The notes under the pieces: generated by a model | Database searches by the model: none | The model's input: the letters and a program-made list of their open reading frames with translations, nothing else | Told to the model about the DNA's origin: nothing | Origin: Hyalella azteca | Taxonomy: Eukaryota; Arthropoda; Malacostraca; Amphipoda; Hyalellidae | Direction of reading: 5' to 3' | Length of the DNA: 64,000 nucleotides | Assembly: GCF_000764305.2 (NCBI RefSeq) | Contig: NW_025937524.1 | Coordinates: forward strand, 558,001-622,000 | Shown: positions 25,014 to 34,705 of the stretch, in pieces | How positions within the stretch are numbered: the stretch's first letter is position 1 | How the letters are laid out: every line of letters starts with the position of its first letter | Position numbers and translations under genes: made by a program

Positions 25014-26550
25014 CGTCTCACCACGCACTCGTCTCACCACGCACTCGTCTCACCACGCACTCGTCTCACCACGCACTCGTCTCACCACGCACTCGTCTCA
25101 CCACGCACTCGTCTCACCACGCACTCGTCTCACCACGCACTCGTCTCACCACGCACTCGTCTCACCACGCACTCGTCTCACCACGCACTCGTCTCACCAC
25201 GCACTCGTCTCACCACGCACTCGTCTCACCACGCACTCGTCTCACCACGCACTCGTCTCACCACGCACTCGTCTCACCACGCACTCGTCTCACCACGCAC
25301 TCGTCTCACCACGCACTCGTCTCACCACGCACTCGTCTCACCACGCACTCGTCTCACCACGCACTCGTCTCACCACGCACTCGTCTCACCACGCACTCGT
25401 CTCACCACGCACTCGTCTCACCACGCACTCGTCTCACCACGCACTCGTCTCACCACGCACTCGTCTCACCACGCACTCGTCTCACCACGCACTCGTCTCA
25501 CCACGCACTCGTCTCACCACGCACTCGTCTCACCACGCACTCGTCTCACCACGCACTCGTCTCACCACGCACTCGTCTCACCACGCACTCGTCTCACCAC
25601 GCACTCGTCTCACCACGCACTCGTCTCACCACGCACTCGTCTCACCACGCACTCGTCTCACCACGCACTCGTCTCACCACGCACTCGTCTCACCACGCAC
25701 TCGTCTCACCACGCACTCGTCTCACCACGCACTCGTCTCACCACGCACTCGTCTCACCACGCACTCGTCTCACCACGCACTCGTCTCACCACGCACTCGT
25801 CTCACCACGCACTCGTCTCACCACGCACTCGTCTCACCACGCACTCGTCTCACCACGCACTCGTCTCACCACGCACTCGTCTCACCACGCACTCGTCTCA
25901 CCACGCACTCGTCTCACCACGCACTCGTCTCACCACGCACTCGTCTCACCACGCACTCGTCTCACCACGCACTCGTCTCACCACGCACTCGTCTCACCAC
26001 GCACTCGTCTCACCACGCACTCGTCTCACCACGCACTCGTCTCACCACGCACTCGTCTCACCACGCACTCGTCTCACCACGCACTCGTCTCACCACGCAC
26101 TCGTCTCACCACGCACTCGTCTCACCACGCACTCGTCTCACCACGCACTCGTCTCACCACGCACTCGTCTCACCACGCACTCGTCTCACCACGCACTCGT
26201 CTCACCACGCACTCGTCTCACCACGCACTCGTCTCACCACGCACTCGTCTCACCACGCACTCGTCTCACCACGCACTCGTCTCACCACGCACTCGTCTCA
26301 CCACGCACTCGTCTCACCACGCACTCGTCTCACCACGCACTCGTCTCACCACGCACTCGTCTCACCACGCACTCGTCTCACCACGCACTCGTCTCACCAC
26401 GCACTCGTCTCACCACGCACTCGTCTCACCACGCACTCGTCTCACCACGCAATCGTCTCATCACGCACTCGTCTCACCAAGCACTCGTCTCACCACGCAA
26501 TCGTTTCATCACGCACTCGTCTCACCACGCACTCGTCTCACCACGCATCT
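25014..26550. repeat. 16-bp array, about 95 copies
   Basis: CGTCTCACCACGCACT repeated with almost no variation until a few variant units near 26,450-26,510. The 616- and 566-codon plus frames are a 16-residue echo of three 16-bp units, not proteins. On the minus strand each unit reads GTGGTGAGACG. Confidence 0.97.
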
Positions 26551-26849
26551 GGCTCTATTTAGATATCTGGCTCTAGTTAGACAAGCTCATGCAAGATGCT
26601 ACTTCTTGCTGATAGCATTGAAGCGCAGACGTGCGTCTATGAGAGATTGTGCTCCAGAACTTCTCGACTACTGCTATGAGTGGACTATGTCCTAACCCCC
26701 TAGTAGCAAGGCATCTAACATTCTCGAGTCACAGAAAAGATTCATTATGAAAAAATATTGACCTCTGCGGTAGCTCGGATGTTGGATTGGTACATTCAGA
26801 ACATTTACTTTTCCCTCTCCCTGTAATATTTTACAATCCAAAATGCCTC

Positions 26850-27690
26850 ACATTAAAAGTTACGGGCCAGTCCGCTTATAATTTCCCATGTGGACAAATT
26901 GGCATACCTCGCCAAACCTTTAGCAGTGAACACAGACACAGATGCTTCATCCTCTACCACAAGTTCAGCGTCCTCATCCTACTGATCCTAGACGTGAAGG
27001 CTCGCTGGTTCGCTTCCAATTGCCGCACTGCACAAGCCGTGGAGGAGGTCCACAACGAGCAGCAGAATGAGGAAGAGGATCGGGCCAAGTACCGTTCCCT
27101 GTGACGCCTAAATTTGTGTGACACCTAAATACGCGAGCTCAAGCATCCTACAATGACAGCTCATAGAGTGTTGATTAGGTATAGTGGTGGATCCACGCCA
27201 GTGGCTCTCCTCCGACCAACAGTAGTTTCAATCCAGGAAAAAATTTTGTGGTCAACATTATCAAAGGCGTACGCTAGATCTAAATGCACCACGTGTACAC
27301 CCACCTCCTCCTTCCTTTTTTCTTAAATATGGTCGTGATAATCCACTGAATGTGACATGCAGGAGCGACTTCGCGGGAAACCGTGTTATGAAAAGAACTC
27401 CTTGCAACGGCTTCGTCTAACACCTTGATTACGTGTGATTTTAGGGTCACAGGCCTGGAATTAAGACGCGTGTCTCTCACACCTTCGTTCTGGACTGAAG
27501 TTACGGGTCTCACCCTTGAATAAATTAAATATTTTCCTTCTCTCAACGATGATTTCCAGATCAAAGTCAGTGGGACCAATAGTGCCTCCACAAATTTGTA
27601 CAGCAACTCCATAGGAACTCCACTTGACCCAGGAGAAGAAAAAGCGAAAATAAAGAAAAAAATCCAAGAAAAAGAGTATCCAAGAAACAA
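26850..27690 (-). pseudogene. LINE reverse-transcriptase relic
   Basis: Read on the minus strand from 27,690. A fingers-region block SSPGSSGVPMELLYKF with NSRPVTLKSHVIKVLDE is followed, after a frameshift, by VHLDLAYAFDNVDHKI. The latter is RT motif A with its catalytic Asp and AFDxVDH signature. Further on comes TVLGPILFLIL, corresponding to the motif B region. Stops and frameshifts separate the blocks and the YADD region is unrecognisable, so the copy is dead. The pattern is that of non-LTR elements of the CR1/jockey group. It sits 370 bp beyond Lmpt exon 6 on the same strand. Confidence 0.8.
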
Positions 27691-27924
27691 TATTTCTTAG
27701 ATACTCGTCTCTAGGTCCACCTCAACCCAAAGCCCCCCTAGCAGTTCTTGAAGGACTTCGCACCTACAGATCTCTGCTCTGCTGCAGGCGCAAGAGTCTT
27801 TCTGAATGTTTGAACAAGAACATTTCTCTTCTTCAACTTTCCTCTCAGTATTTCCAGGAGTCATCATTTTAAATTTCAGTACAGAATCTCCTAATTTAAG
27901 GGAATCTCCTTATATAACCCCATC

Positions 27925-28061
27925 ATCACACCACAACCCACATCATCACACCACAACCCACATCATCACACCACAACCCACCTCATCACACCACAACCCA
28001 CCTCATCACACCACAACCCACCTCATCACACCACAACCCACCTCATCACACCACAACCCAC
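27925..28061. repeat. 20-bp array of the exon 6 splice donor
   Basis: On the minus strand the unit is TGTGATGAGGTGGGTTGTGG: nine bases identical to the end of exon 6 and eleven intronic bases starting with the GTGGGT donor. There are seven GTGGGT copies counting the exon's own; the two most distal units have ATGATG in place of ATGAGG. Confidence 0.95.
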
Positions 28062-28277
28062 CTCATCACAGGCAGCGCAGCGAGGCTTGAGCTTCTCGGC
28101 GTAGTGTCTGCCGCAGTGCACGCCGTCCTCCCACACGCAGTACACGAGATCCACGAGCAGCTCGTTGCACGTGTTGCACGTGAAGCACGCGGGGTGCCAC
28201 GCCACGTAGTCACCCAGACGTGGGGCCACGACCACCACGCTGCCCTCTGGCATCTTCATGCTGCACCCACGACAGTT
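28062..28277 (-). CDS. Lmpt: Lmpt exon 6, LIM domain 1 and start of LIM2
   Basis: Seventy-two codons in phase 0 encoding one whole LIM domain. Zinc ligands by exon position are C2, C5, H28, C31 for the first site and C34, C37, C55, H58 for the second; C67 and C70 open LIM2. The spacing C-x2-C-x22-H-x2-C-x2-C-x2-C-x17-C-x2-H is canonical. The motifs [21 protein letters not shown] and [10 protein letters not shown] are typical of Limpet/Testin/Prickle LIM1. The acceptor is CCCCCGTCAG and has a duplicate 69 bp upstream. The donor is GATGAG followed by GTGGGT, itself repeated as a 20-bp array. No further LIM exon was recognised at lower coordinates. Confidence 0.95.
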
Positions 28278-28389
28278 CTGACGGGGGAGACAGCGGTTTA
28301 GAGGGTCTGTCTTAACTGTCATCTTCATGCTGCACCCACGACAGTTCTGACGGGGGATACAGCGGTTTAGAGGGGCTAGTTAGAGGGTC
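28251..28389. repeat. 69-bp duplication of the exon 6 acceptor
   Basis: Two copies with a 69-bp period covering the polypyrimidine tract, the CAG acceptor and the first 27 coding bases of exon 6 (NCRGCSMKM). Both copies keep an intact acceptor (after 28,278 and 28,347). The 69 bases between them are open in the exon's frame. Confidence 0.95.
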
Positions 28390-29705
28390 TATCTTAACGA
28401 ACTGTCAGCATGGCAATGGCAATGCCGTCACGGCAATGGCAATGCGATCATGGCAATGGCAATACCGTCATAAGTAACATAACAACCAAGCTATTAACAA
28501 CTTCAAGGGCTGTGTGTGAGAACTATGAGCAATTTCAGACAAATTCCCGTCTAATAATATGCTACGATTATATATCTTCAACAGCATAAGCATCGAAATT
28601 GAAAGTTAAAATCGAGAAGTCTATTCCATAAAGCGTTACGTGGCTCTGTTTGTCACGTACGAGTACAACTAAATGAGGTGGGTACGTAAATAAGTTTTTC
28701 GGTACGAATAAGTTTGCAGCATCCTCTTGCCATGATAAAACGTTAATTTGCTGTACAAGTAAAGCGACATCGTACGGACGAACGCTGATGCACAAAAATA
28801 TAACTCAGTACTCACTGCAGTGAGTGACAAAGAGCCTATTTTCTCGTCGACGAAAACGTGAAGTCACGGACGGACGGACAGACAGACGGATGGACATTGC
28901 GAGTACAAAATAGGGCATTTTTTTTCTAAAATGAAAAAATGCGCTAATGAGCACAAGTGTACAAGACAATCTGATGGCATTGCATTCGGAATAATCAAGG
29001 TAACTTAACTGGAGAATAATTCAATTTGAAATTAATTACCGCATGTACAGGGACGTTAACGCTTTTAGAATATTTAATGAATGAAGTTTTAGAGTTGATA
29101 TAATCGATATTCATGGGATGGAACATGAATTAATCAAATTTAATACGGAGATAGAAGCGGTAAATAGAACCTCAATTTTCAATTGAAATATATAGACAGA
29201 AAATAGTCGTTTGAATACTTCAGTTTCTCAAAAAACGTTTTTTACTACTTGTTCCGGCGCGAGGCTATTCAGATTTCGTGCAATTAATTGTAAATTCAAT
29301 GGAATTCCAACATATACCAACCACAGCTAAAAACATACTCTATAGTTCTTATTTGCTTGAAATAATATCTTTACTATTACATTTTTGTATAAATTAGAGC
29401 GACTGAAAATAAAGGCGGCGCACCAGCGTAGCCTGGGACTGAGAACGTTCCAAAACATCATCGAATGAACTAGTATGAAGTACCAACTCAATCAACGATA
29501 AACGCGTAGCCAACTTAGTGAACGCGGATATTTTATAGCAAGACGAAACGTAATGAGAGTTTAAATTTCGGCCACAACTCTTCGCAAATTAGCCTTATAA
29601 GTTAATTAAAAGCAACAGCACGATGGACGAGTCAGTGATTCATTCAAGCCTTTTTCCCAACGCGCGGCTCAGCACAAGCCTCGAGGCCCACTGCTGGAGC
29701 ACTTC
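28390..29705. other. Lmpt intron 5, no other gene seen
   Basis: AT-rich intronic sequence. A short CAATGGCAATGCCGTCACGG repeat occurs at 28,405-28,470 and GACGGACGGACAGACAGACG at 28,865-28,895. Confidence 0.6.
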
Positions 29706-29711
29706 CGGGCC

Positions 29712-30128
29712 ATGACTCACCGCCTCGTCCTAGTCAAGACCCACCGCCTCGTCCTAGTCAAGACCCACCGCCTCGTCCTAGCCAAGACCCACCGCCTCGT
29801 CCAAGCCAAGACCCACCGCCTCGTCCAAGCCAAGACCCACCGCCTCGTCATCGTCCTAGCCACCACCCACCGCCTCGTCTCAGCCATGACCCACCGCCTC
29901 GTCTCAGCCATGACCCACCGCCTCGTCTCAGCCATGACCCACCGCCTCGTCTCAGCCAAGACCCACCGCTTCGTCCTAGCCACCACCCACCGCCTCGTCT
30001 CAACCATGACCCACCGCCTTGTCTCAGCCATGACCCACCGCCTCGTCTCAGCCATGACCCACCGCCTCGTCTCAGCCATGACCCACCGCCTCGTCCTAGC
30101 GAAGACTCACAGCTGGGTCTAGACCCAC
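29712..30128. repeat. 24-bp array of the exon 5 splice donor
   Basis: On the minus strand each unit contains ACGAGGCGGTGGGTC, the exact exon 5/intron junction: eight exonic bases, then GTGGGTC. There are about 15 GTGGGT copies beyond the exon's own, and the most distal unit has GTGAGT. One unit is 30 bp long. Frames are open on both strands because 24 is a multiple of three. Confidence 0.95.
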
Positions 30129-30362
30129 CGCCTCGTAGGGGATGCGGTGCTTGACGACGCCGATGTCGAGGGAGATGTCGTTGCGGGCGCTGACGAAGTC
30201 CCTGTAGGAGGTGTGGTGGAGGGGGTCGACGTGGCGCGTGTAGGCGAGCGCCAGGTCCTGCTTAGGCAGCTGCAGCATCAGCTGTCGCTCCCTGTACTTC
30301 TCGCCCGGGGTGCTGATACGCGGCACCTTGTGGCCCGGCAGCATGCTCATGTAGTCGTAGAT
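30129..30362 (-). CDS. Lmpt: Lmpt exon 5, PET domain core
   Basis: Seventy-eight codons in phase 0 at both ends, from IYDYMSMLPG to ...KHRIPYEA. It contains the PET core: a Leu-Pro-x-x-Lys-Val-Pro-Arg stretch, a Gly-Glu-Lys-Tyr-Arg turn, QLPKQDL, and the closing helix DFVSARNDISLDIG. PET domains mediate protein interactions and always precede LIM domains in this family. The acceptor is CTACAG. The donor is GAGGCG followed by GTGGGT and is the last copy of a 24-bp tandem array in which that junction is repeated about 16 more times into the intron. Reading through the first junction meets TAG within 11 codons. Confidence 0.93.
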
Positions 30363-31920
30363 CTGTAGGGTGCAGAAGTTAATGACAGGCTAGGTGCTGA
30401 CACTTTAACGACAAGTTTTTAACATGCCAGTGGCCTGCAAGGTGCCGACACAGGCTATTTATTATCTTTAAATTGCATGTTCTTCGAATACGTGAGGAAT
30501 TTACTTGGCCCGCAGAATGCGATTTATCGACAAGTTTGAGCTGGAAATAATCTAATATCTGAAACCATGTAACTGGAAATGTGGAAATTTATATACAAAG
30601 CTGTGAGTAGCCAATTAACGTGATTTAAACACTACAGGCTGCATGTCCGTACTATGATCCGCCTTTAGGACAATGGACAATGTTTCCAACATTTCCTCCG
30701 ACTTGACATATTTGAATTTTGGTCAGAACCCTCTACTGTCGATTTTTCGAATTGCTGGGTTGTTATCATCGTGATTTGATGAATGCTAAATTCAGCAGAA
30801 ATTCAACTTAGGAAAAGGACGCCGCGAAACAAGGAGCCCAGCCATGCGAGTTACAAGCATACTTGAAATTCTAAAATATCTTCACTTATGAAGAAATTCT
30901 CGCGCAAAGGAAACAACTCAAATATACCATAAAAGTTTCATTATCAGAATAATTTAAAATAAAATTACTGATAACTATTTGAAAATCAACTTTCAATATG
31001 CTATTAATTAATAAGATATAAGAAAATGTTGATGTGCTTGTTCCTGTACCTAATATACCAACTGTGTTGAATATAAATAAAAATGGATCCTAAATGGATC
31101 CTTAAATTATCCTAAGATAATTTAATATCAATAACCTATTATTAAATTTGTGATCTCAACGGTCAGAGAACTGTTTCGGAACCTTTCCATTTCGAACTAA
31201 CAAAAATAAACTATGATCTCAACTAAAATCGAGAAAAATGTAAATTTTACACCTGCTGTAAAAACTTCAGGTAGGTTAGCTTTGTCGTTTTCTAATTATG
31301 GGTAATTAAACGATGACCGCTAAATATATTCAAATATCTTCAACAAAGTCGAACACTGTTGTGATTTTACACTTTTATATTATTTCTTATTATTATATTG
31401 ATTTCTTATAATTATGGTATTTTTTATAATATTATAATTTTGGTAAAACAGGCATGGGGACTGTTATAATATCAAGTGAGTGAATTTATTAATTATAAAA
31501 TAAGGTAATTAATCAATAATTCCCGGCAATGGAATTGGATTTCCCTCAAACTCGAGAAATATATTAATTCTACATCTGCACTGTAGCTCTAACAATTTCA
31601 ATTATGTGGGTTTGATCGTTACTTAATTAGGCAGATAACAAATAACCTTCGCAAATTAAATTGGATCTAAACCAAAGTCAAGAAATATGTTATTTATGCG
31701 CCTGTGCAATGGCTACAACAATTTTAGGTATGTAGGTTAAGTCGTTTTTAATTAGTTAACTAACTTTCCAGTGCCGCTAGTGAACTTGGAGATTTTTGCC
31801 AGCCTTAGACTATAACAAAAGATATTAACCAAACCAAACTGATCTTCACGAGGCACAGACTAGAAATAACCAAAACAAACTTACGAATATCAGAAACTTT
31901 TTGATAAATTGATAAAATTT
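30363..31920. other. Lmpt intron 4, no other gene seen
   Basis: AT-rich intronic sequence without coding signal. Confidence 0.6.
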
Positions 31921-31924
31921 ACTT

Positions 31925-32060
31925 ATTGATAAAACTTATTGAAACTTACTTATTGAAACTTACTTATTGATAAAACTTATTGAAACTTACTTATTGAAAC
32001 TTACTTATTGAAACTTACTTATTGATAAAACTTATTGAAATTTATTGATAAAAGTTATTG
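31925..32060. repeat. TTATTGAAACTTAC array
   Basis: Units of CTTATTGAAACTTA and CTTATTGATAAAA directly beyond the donor of Lmpt exon 4. Confidence 0.85.
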
Positions 32061-32089
32061 ATATAAGTTGTGCCTCGCACGCGCCTCAC

Positions 32090-32153
32090 CTGCTCGCTGG
32101 TGAGGCCAGGAGGCACCCACGAGTAGCCCTCCTGCAGGCAGCGCTCGCGGTTA
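32090..32153 (-). CDS. Lmpt: Lmpt exon 4, linker into the PET domain
   Basis: 64 bases: T completing Ser104, then 21 codons NRERCLQEG YSWVPPGLTSEQ, ending CAG followed by GTGAGG. The YxWVPPGL motif is the conserved entry to the PET domain in Testin/Limpet proteins. The acceptor CAG (32,154-32,156) is followed on the intron side by an assembly N at 32,157, so the polypyrimidine tract is not readable and the exon start is inferred from phase and from CAG. A 42-bp array lies immediately upstream of the exon (32,160-32,395) and a TTATTGAAAC-type array lies immediately downstream (about 31,925-32,060). Confidence 0.85.
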
Positions 32154-32159
32154 CTGNCG

Positions 32160-32398
32160 GTGCCACAACTCAGTTCAATCAACTGAACTATTGCTGTCAC
32201 AGAGCCACAACTCAGTTCAATCAACTGAACTATTGCTGTCACGGTGCCACAACTCAGTTTAGTCAACTGAACTATTGCTGCCACGGTGCCACAACTCAGT
32301 TCAATCAACTGAGCTATTGCTGCCACGGTGCCACAACTCAGTTCAGTCAACTGAACTATTGCTGCCACTGCGACACGCGAATCACTTCAGTCAACTAA
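32160..32398. repeat. 42-bp array upstream of exon 4
   Basis: Five to six copies of GTGCCACAACTCAGTTCAAT followed by CAACTGAACTATTGCTGTCACG. It contains the inverted pair CAGTT...AACTG and is separated from exon 4 by an N at 32,157. Confidence 0.95.
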
Positions 32399-32825
32399 TT
32401 AGACTGTAAATTTGTGCATGGAAATTACAATGAGAAGTTAATTGAATACCTTCTCAACATATTACCAACTTAATTTATTGCACATATCACATGGACAAGG
32501 TAGAAGTAATTACCGCGTTTAGGACGCAGTCCGGGAAGAACATCCCCAAGCTATACACAAATCCCTTTTAAAATAATGAATTTATTGATAAGAAATAAAT
32601 AACTTTCACAGTATGAAAAAGGTAATTAGAATATTTCTGCACATTAAATATGGCAGCTCATAGCATAAGCAAGTAATGGCATCTCAGGCATGTCTCAATC
32701 GCTTTTAAAATAACTAATTTACTGACAAGAAATGAATAATGTTCACAGTATGAAAAAGGTAATTTGAATATTTTTGCACAATAAATATGGCAGCCGGTGG
32801 CATAAGTAAGTAAGGGTCTTTACCT
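32399..32825. other. Lmpt intron 3 spacer
   Basis: A diverged duplication (GAAATAAATAACTTTCACAG and GAAATGAATAATGTTCACAG, each followed by TATGAAAAAGGTAATT); no gene. Confidence 0.6.
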
Positions 32826-33087
32826 GTCACACATTGTTGACGCTCCGACTATGAACGCGTTCAAGAACAGGCTAGACAAGGCCATGCATGAGCATATGTT
32901 TAGTCTTAAAATGCCTCGTACCCTACGGAACAACTGATATCTAGAAGCTATTTTAAATCTACCGTCCGTTGAAAAGATTTTATCAATAGGCCAGTCTAGC
33001 CAAGAAAAGCACAAGAATCGGCGACAGGCCTATCCAGGCCTACTCTTTAATGCCGAAGATACTATACTATACTATACTATACTATAC
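32826..33087 (+). mobile_element. LINE 3' end whose tail forms an Lmpt splice donor
   Basis: The start encodes APTMNAFKNRLDKAMHEH, matching the C-terminus of the 58.4-kb LINE (APSMNAFKNR). It is followed by the same 3' UTR core (GGCGACAGGCCTATCCAGGC...) and an ACTAT/TATAC tail of about six units. The tail ends exactly at the 3' boundary of Lmpt exon 3, which lies on the opposite strand. No target-site duplication could be identified, as usual for LINEs that end in microsatellites. Confidence 0.85.
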
Positions 33088-33189
33088 CTGGCATTGTCGG
33101 CGAGTCCGAGCCTCTCTTTGACGCTGACCCAGTCTTCGTGGTACACGTCGTGCAGCTCCCGCGTGCACTTGCAGCTCTGACATGTCTTC
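33088..33189 (-). CDS. Lmpt: Lmpt exon 3, second half of the Cys-rich segment
   Basis: 102 bases: G completing Arg70, 33 codons (KTCQSCKCTRELHDVY... to ...ERLGLADNA), and AG of a split Ser codon. C73, C76 and C78 continue the N-terminal Cys cluster; the following Arg-Glu-x-His-Asp-Val is a family signature. The acceptor is TTATTGCAG. The donor is CAG followed by GTATAG, and the intron continues as TATAG repeats that are the 3' tail of a LINE inserted in the opposite orientation (32,826-33,087). The exon can receive either exon 2 (split AG/G) or the alternative exon ending at 34,706 (split GA/G); both are in phase. Confidence 0.92.
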
Positions 33190-34700
33190 CTGCAATAACA
33201 AATACAATCACAAAACTAATATTCATCGACTCAATTAGAGATATTTTTAGTAAGTAAAATGACGCACAAGTACACTCAGAAAATTAATATTGATCGATGT
33301 ATTTGGAAAAATTTTTGACAAAATGACAGATTCACCGACAAACCAAAAGTTTCATGACTGGAAAATCTGGTCTTGTAACCAACCAGACAACCTTGTGTTG
33401 CCGAGTATAAGAAGGATAAGTACGAGCACATAACATTAAACATAATTAAGAAAGTTACGACGTAGAAAGGAAAATAAGCCACTAGCTGCCATATCTGGTA
33501 TAATTAAGTATCGCTTTAACGAACGCATACCATTATAAACTGTATAACATTTAATTTGATACATTGATCTCAAAGAGTTTGTATTATTTCCTTCTTCATC
33601 ATATTTCTTTCTTCAATATTATTATTTCTTTCTTTCTCTTGCAGGCATTTGTTGCTAGTGCGCCAGATAAGAAGGATATTAGTCATATTACACACTCGGA
33701 CATCGCACACTTGCGGTGCGCCAGCGCTCTAATTTTGGAGAAAAAAAATTTAACTTCCAAATTAGCCATTCTAAATCTCTTTAAAAATTATGATTCATTG
33801 CTAATCTATCCCACTAATAATTTATAATAACTTTCGCGCTATTAAATTTGTCTCGTCCGACATCAGAAGTTTATCTTCAGTGGTTTCCGCAGCTGCAACT
33901 TTGTTCCTGTTCGGAGAAGTTTACATCGCCGCGATGCTCCTGAGGTCAACAGAAGTGGATGAGCTGCAGCTGTTTACGGCTGCGGCATATAGCTGCCGTG
34001 ACGCCGTGAATGAGGTGACAGAGCAGTCAAGTCAAATGAAGACATGGCAGTCAAGTCAACGGAATATATGGCAGTCAAGTAGTAGACAAACAAATTGGCG
34101 ACATGGCAGCCAAGTGGGCAAAAAATTCTGGCAATTCATATGAAAAAATTGCTGGAGTTAAAATGCCATCAAATATGATTGAGTACAGAGTAACCGTGGA
34201 GACAAATACAATAAATATTGCATGAATGAGGAAATTCGGTAAAAAAATATCGAAATAATCTTCCGGTAAACATCTGCGGAAGTCGAGGTATGTTGGCTCT
34301 CTGATATCGTCCTCGTACGTACATCCTCGGTCAATTAAATGAGACGTAAAACTGGAAACTTTATTTCGGGATGTCTTCGCTCAACTTTAGCTTAATAATC
34401 CGCAATTTCATCCCATAAAACATGTAATTTTTATGTGGGACAAGTGAAAGTAGACCCAAAAATTTACTTGATAAATGAATATGCCCTGAAATAATTCGAG
34501 CATACTATATATTTCCTTGCTTTGCGCGCTTTTTACGGCAAGTTTCTTTGCTATTATACCGAGATAGAACGCCTACGAAACGATTTTGAATAAAATCTTG
34601 AGCACGGTTAAAAAGGGAATTATTTCGGAATGGACTTACGACTTTCATGACGTGGGACCAAGTCAACCATAACTCAGAATTGGAATTATGTTTATGCATA
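33190..34700. other. Lmpt intron between alternative exon and exon 3
   Basis: AT-rich. A plus-strand frame at 33,564-33,827 follows a good-looking TTTCTCTTGCAG, but no donor or homology was seen. Confidence 0.5.
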
Positions 34701-34705
34701 CTCAC

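Noticed and set aside
24845..26695. 616-codon plus-strand open frame (SHHALVSPRTRLTTHS repeats)
   Set aside because: It is the translation of a 16-bp tandem array; the residues repeat every 48 bases, a second frame is equally open, and no non-repeat domain flanks it.
26560..26700. Possible minus-strand exon upstream of the 16-bp GTGAGA array
   Set aside because: The translated block shows no LIM or other motif and contains stops near the predicted junction.
28026..28328. 100-residue continuous frame over the LIM1 exon as a single small gene
   Set aside because: Both ends run through the duplicated acceptor and the donor array; splice phase and LIM spacing show that the true exon is 28,062-28,277.
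29712..30122. THRLVSAM / ETRRWVMA octad frames
   Set aside because: Translation of the 24-bp donor-copying array; the real coding frame of exon 5 stops shortly after the junction.
33564..33827. Plus-strand frame behind a good acceptor (TTTCTCTTGCAG)
   Set aside because: No donor, no domain, AT-rich codon content; likely a chance pyrimidine tract in the Lmpt intron.
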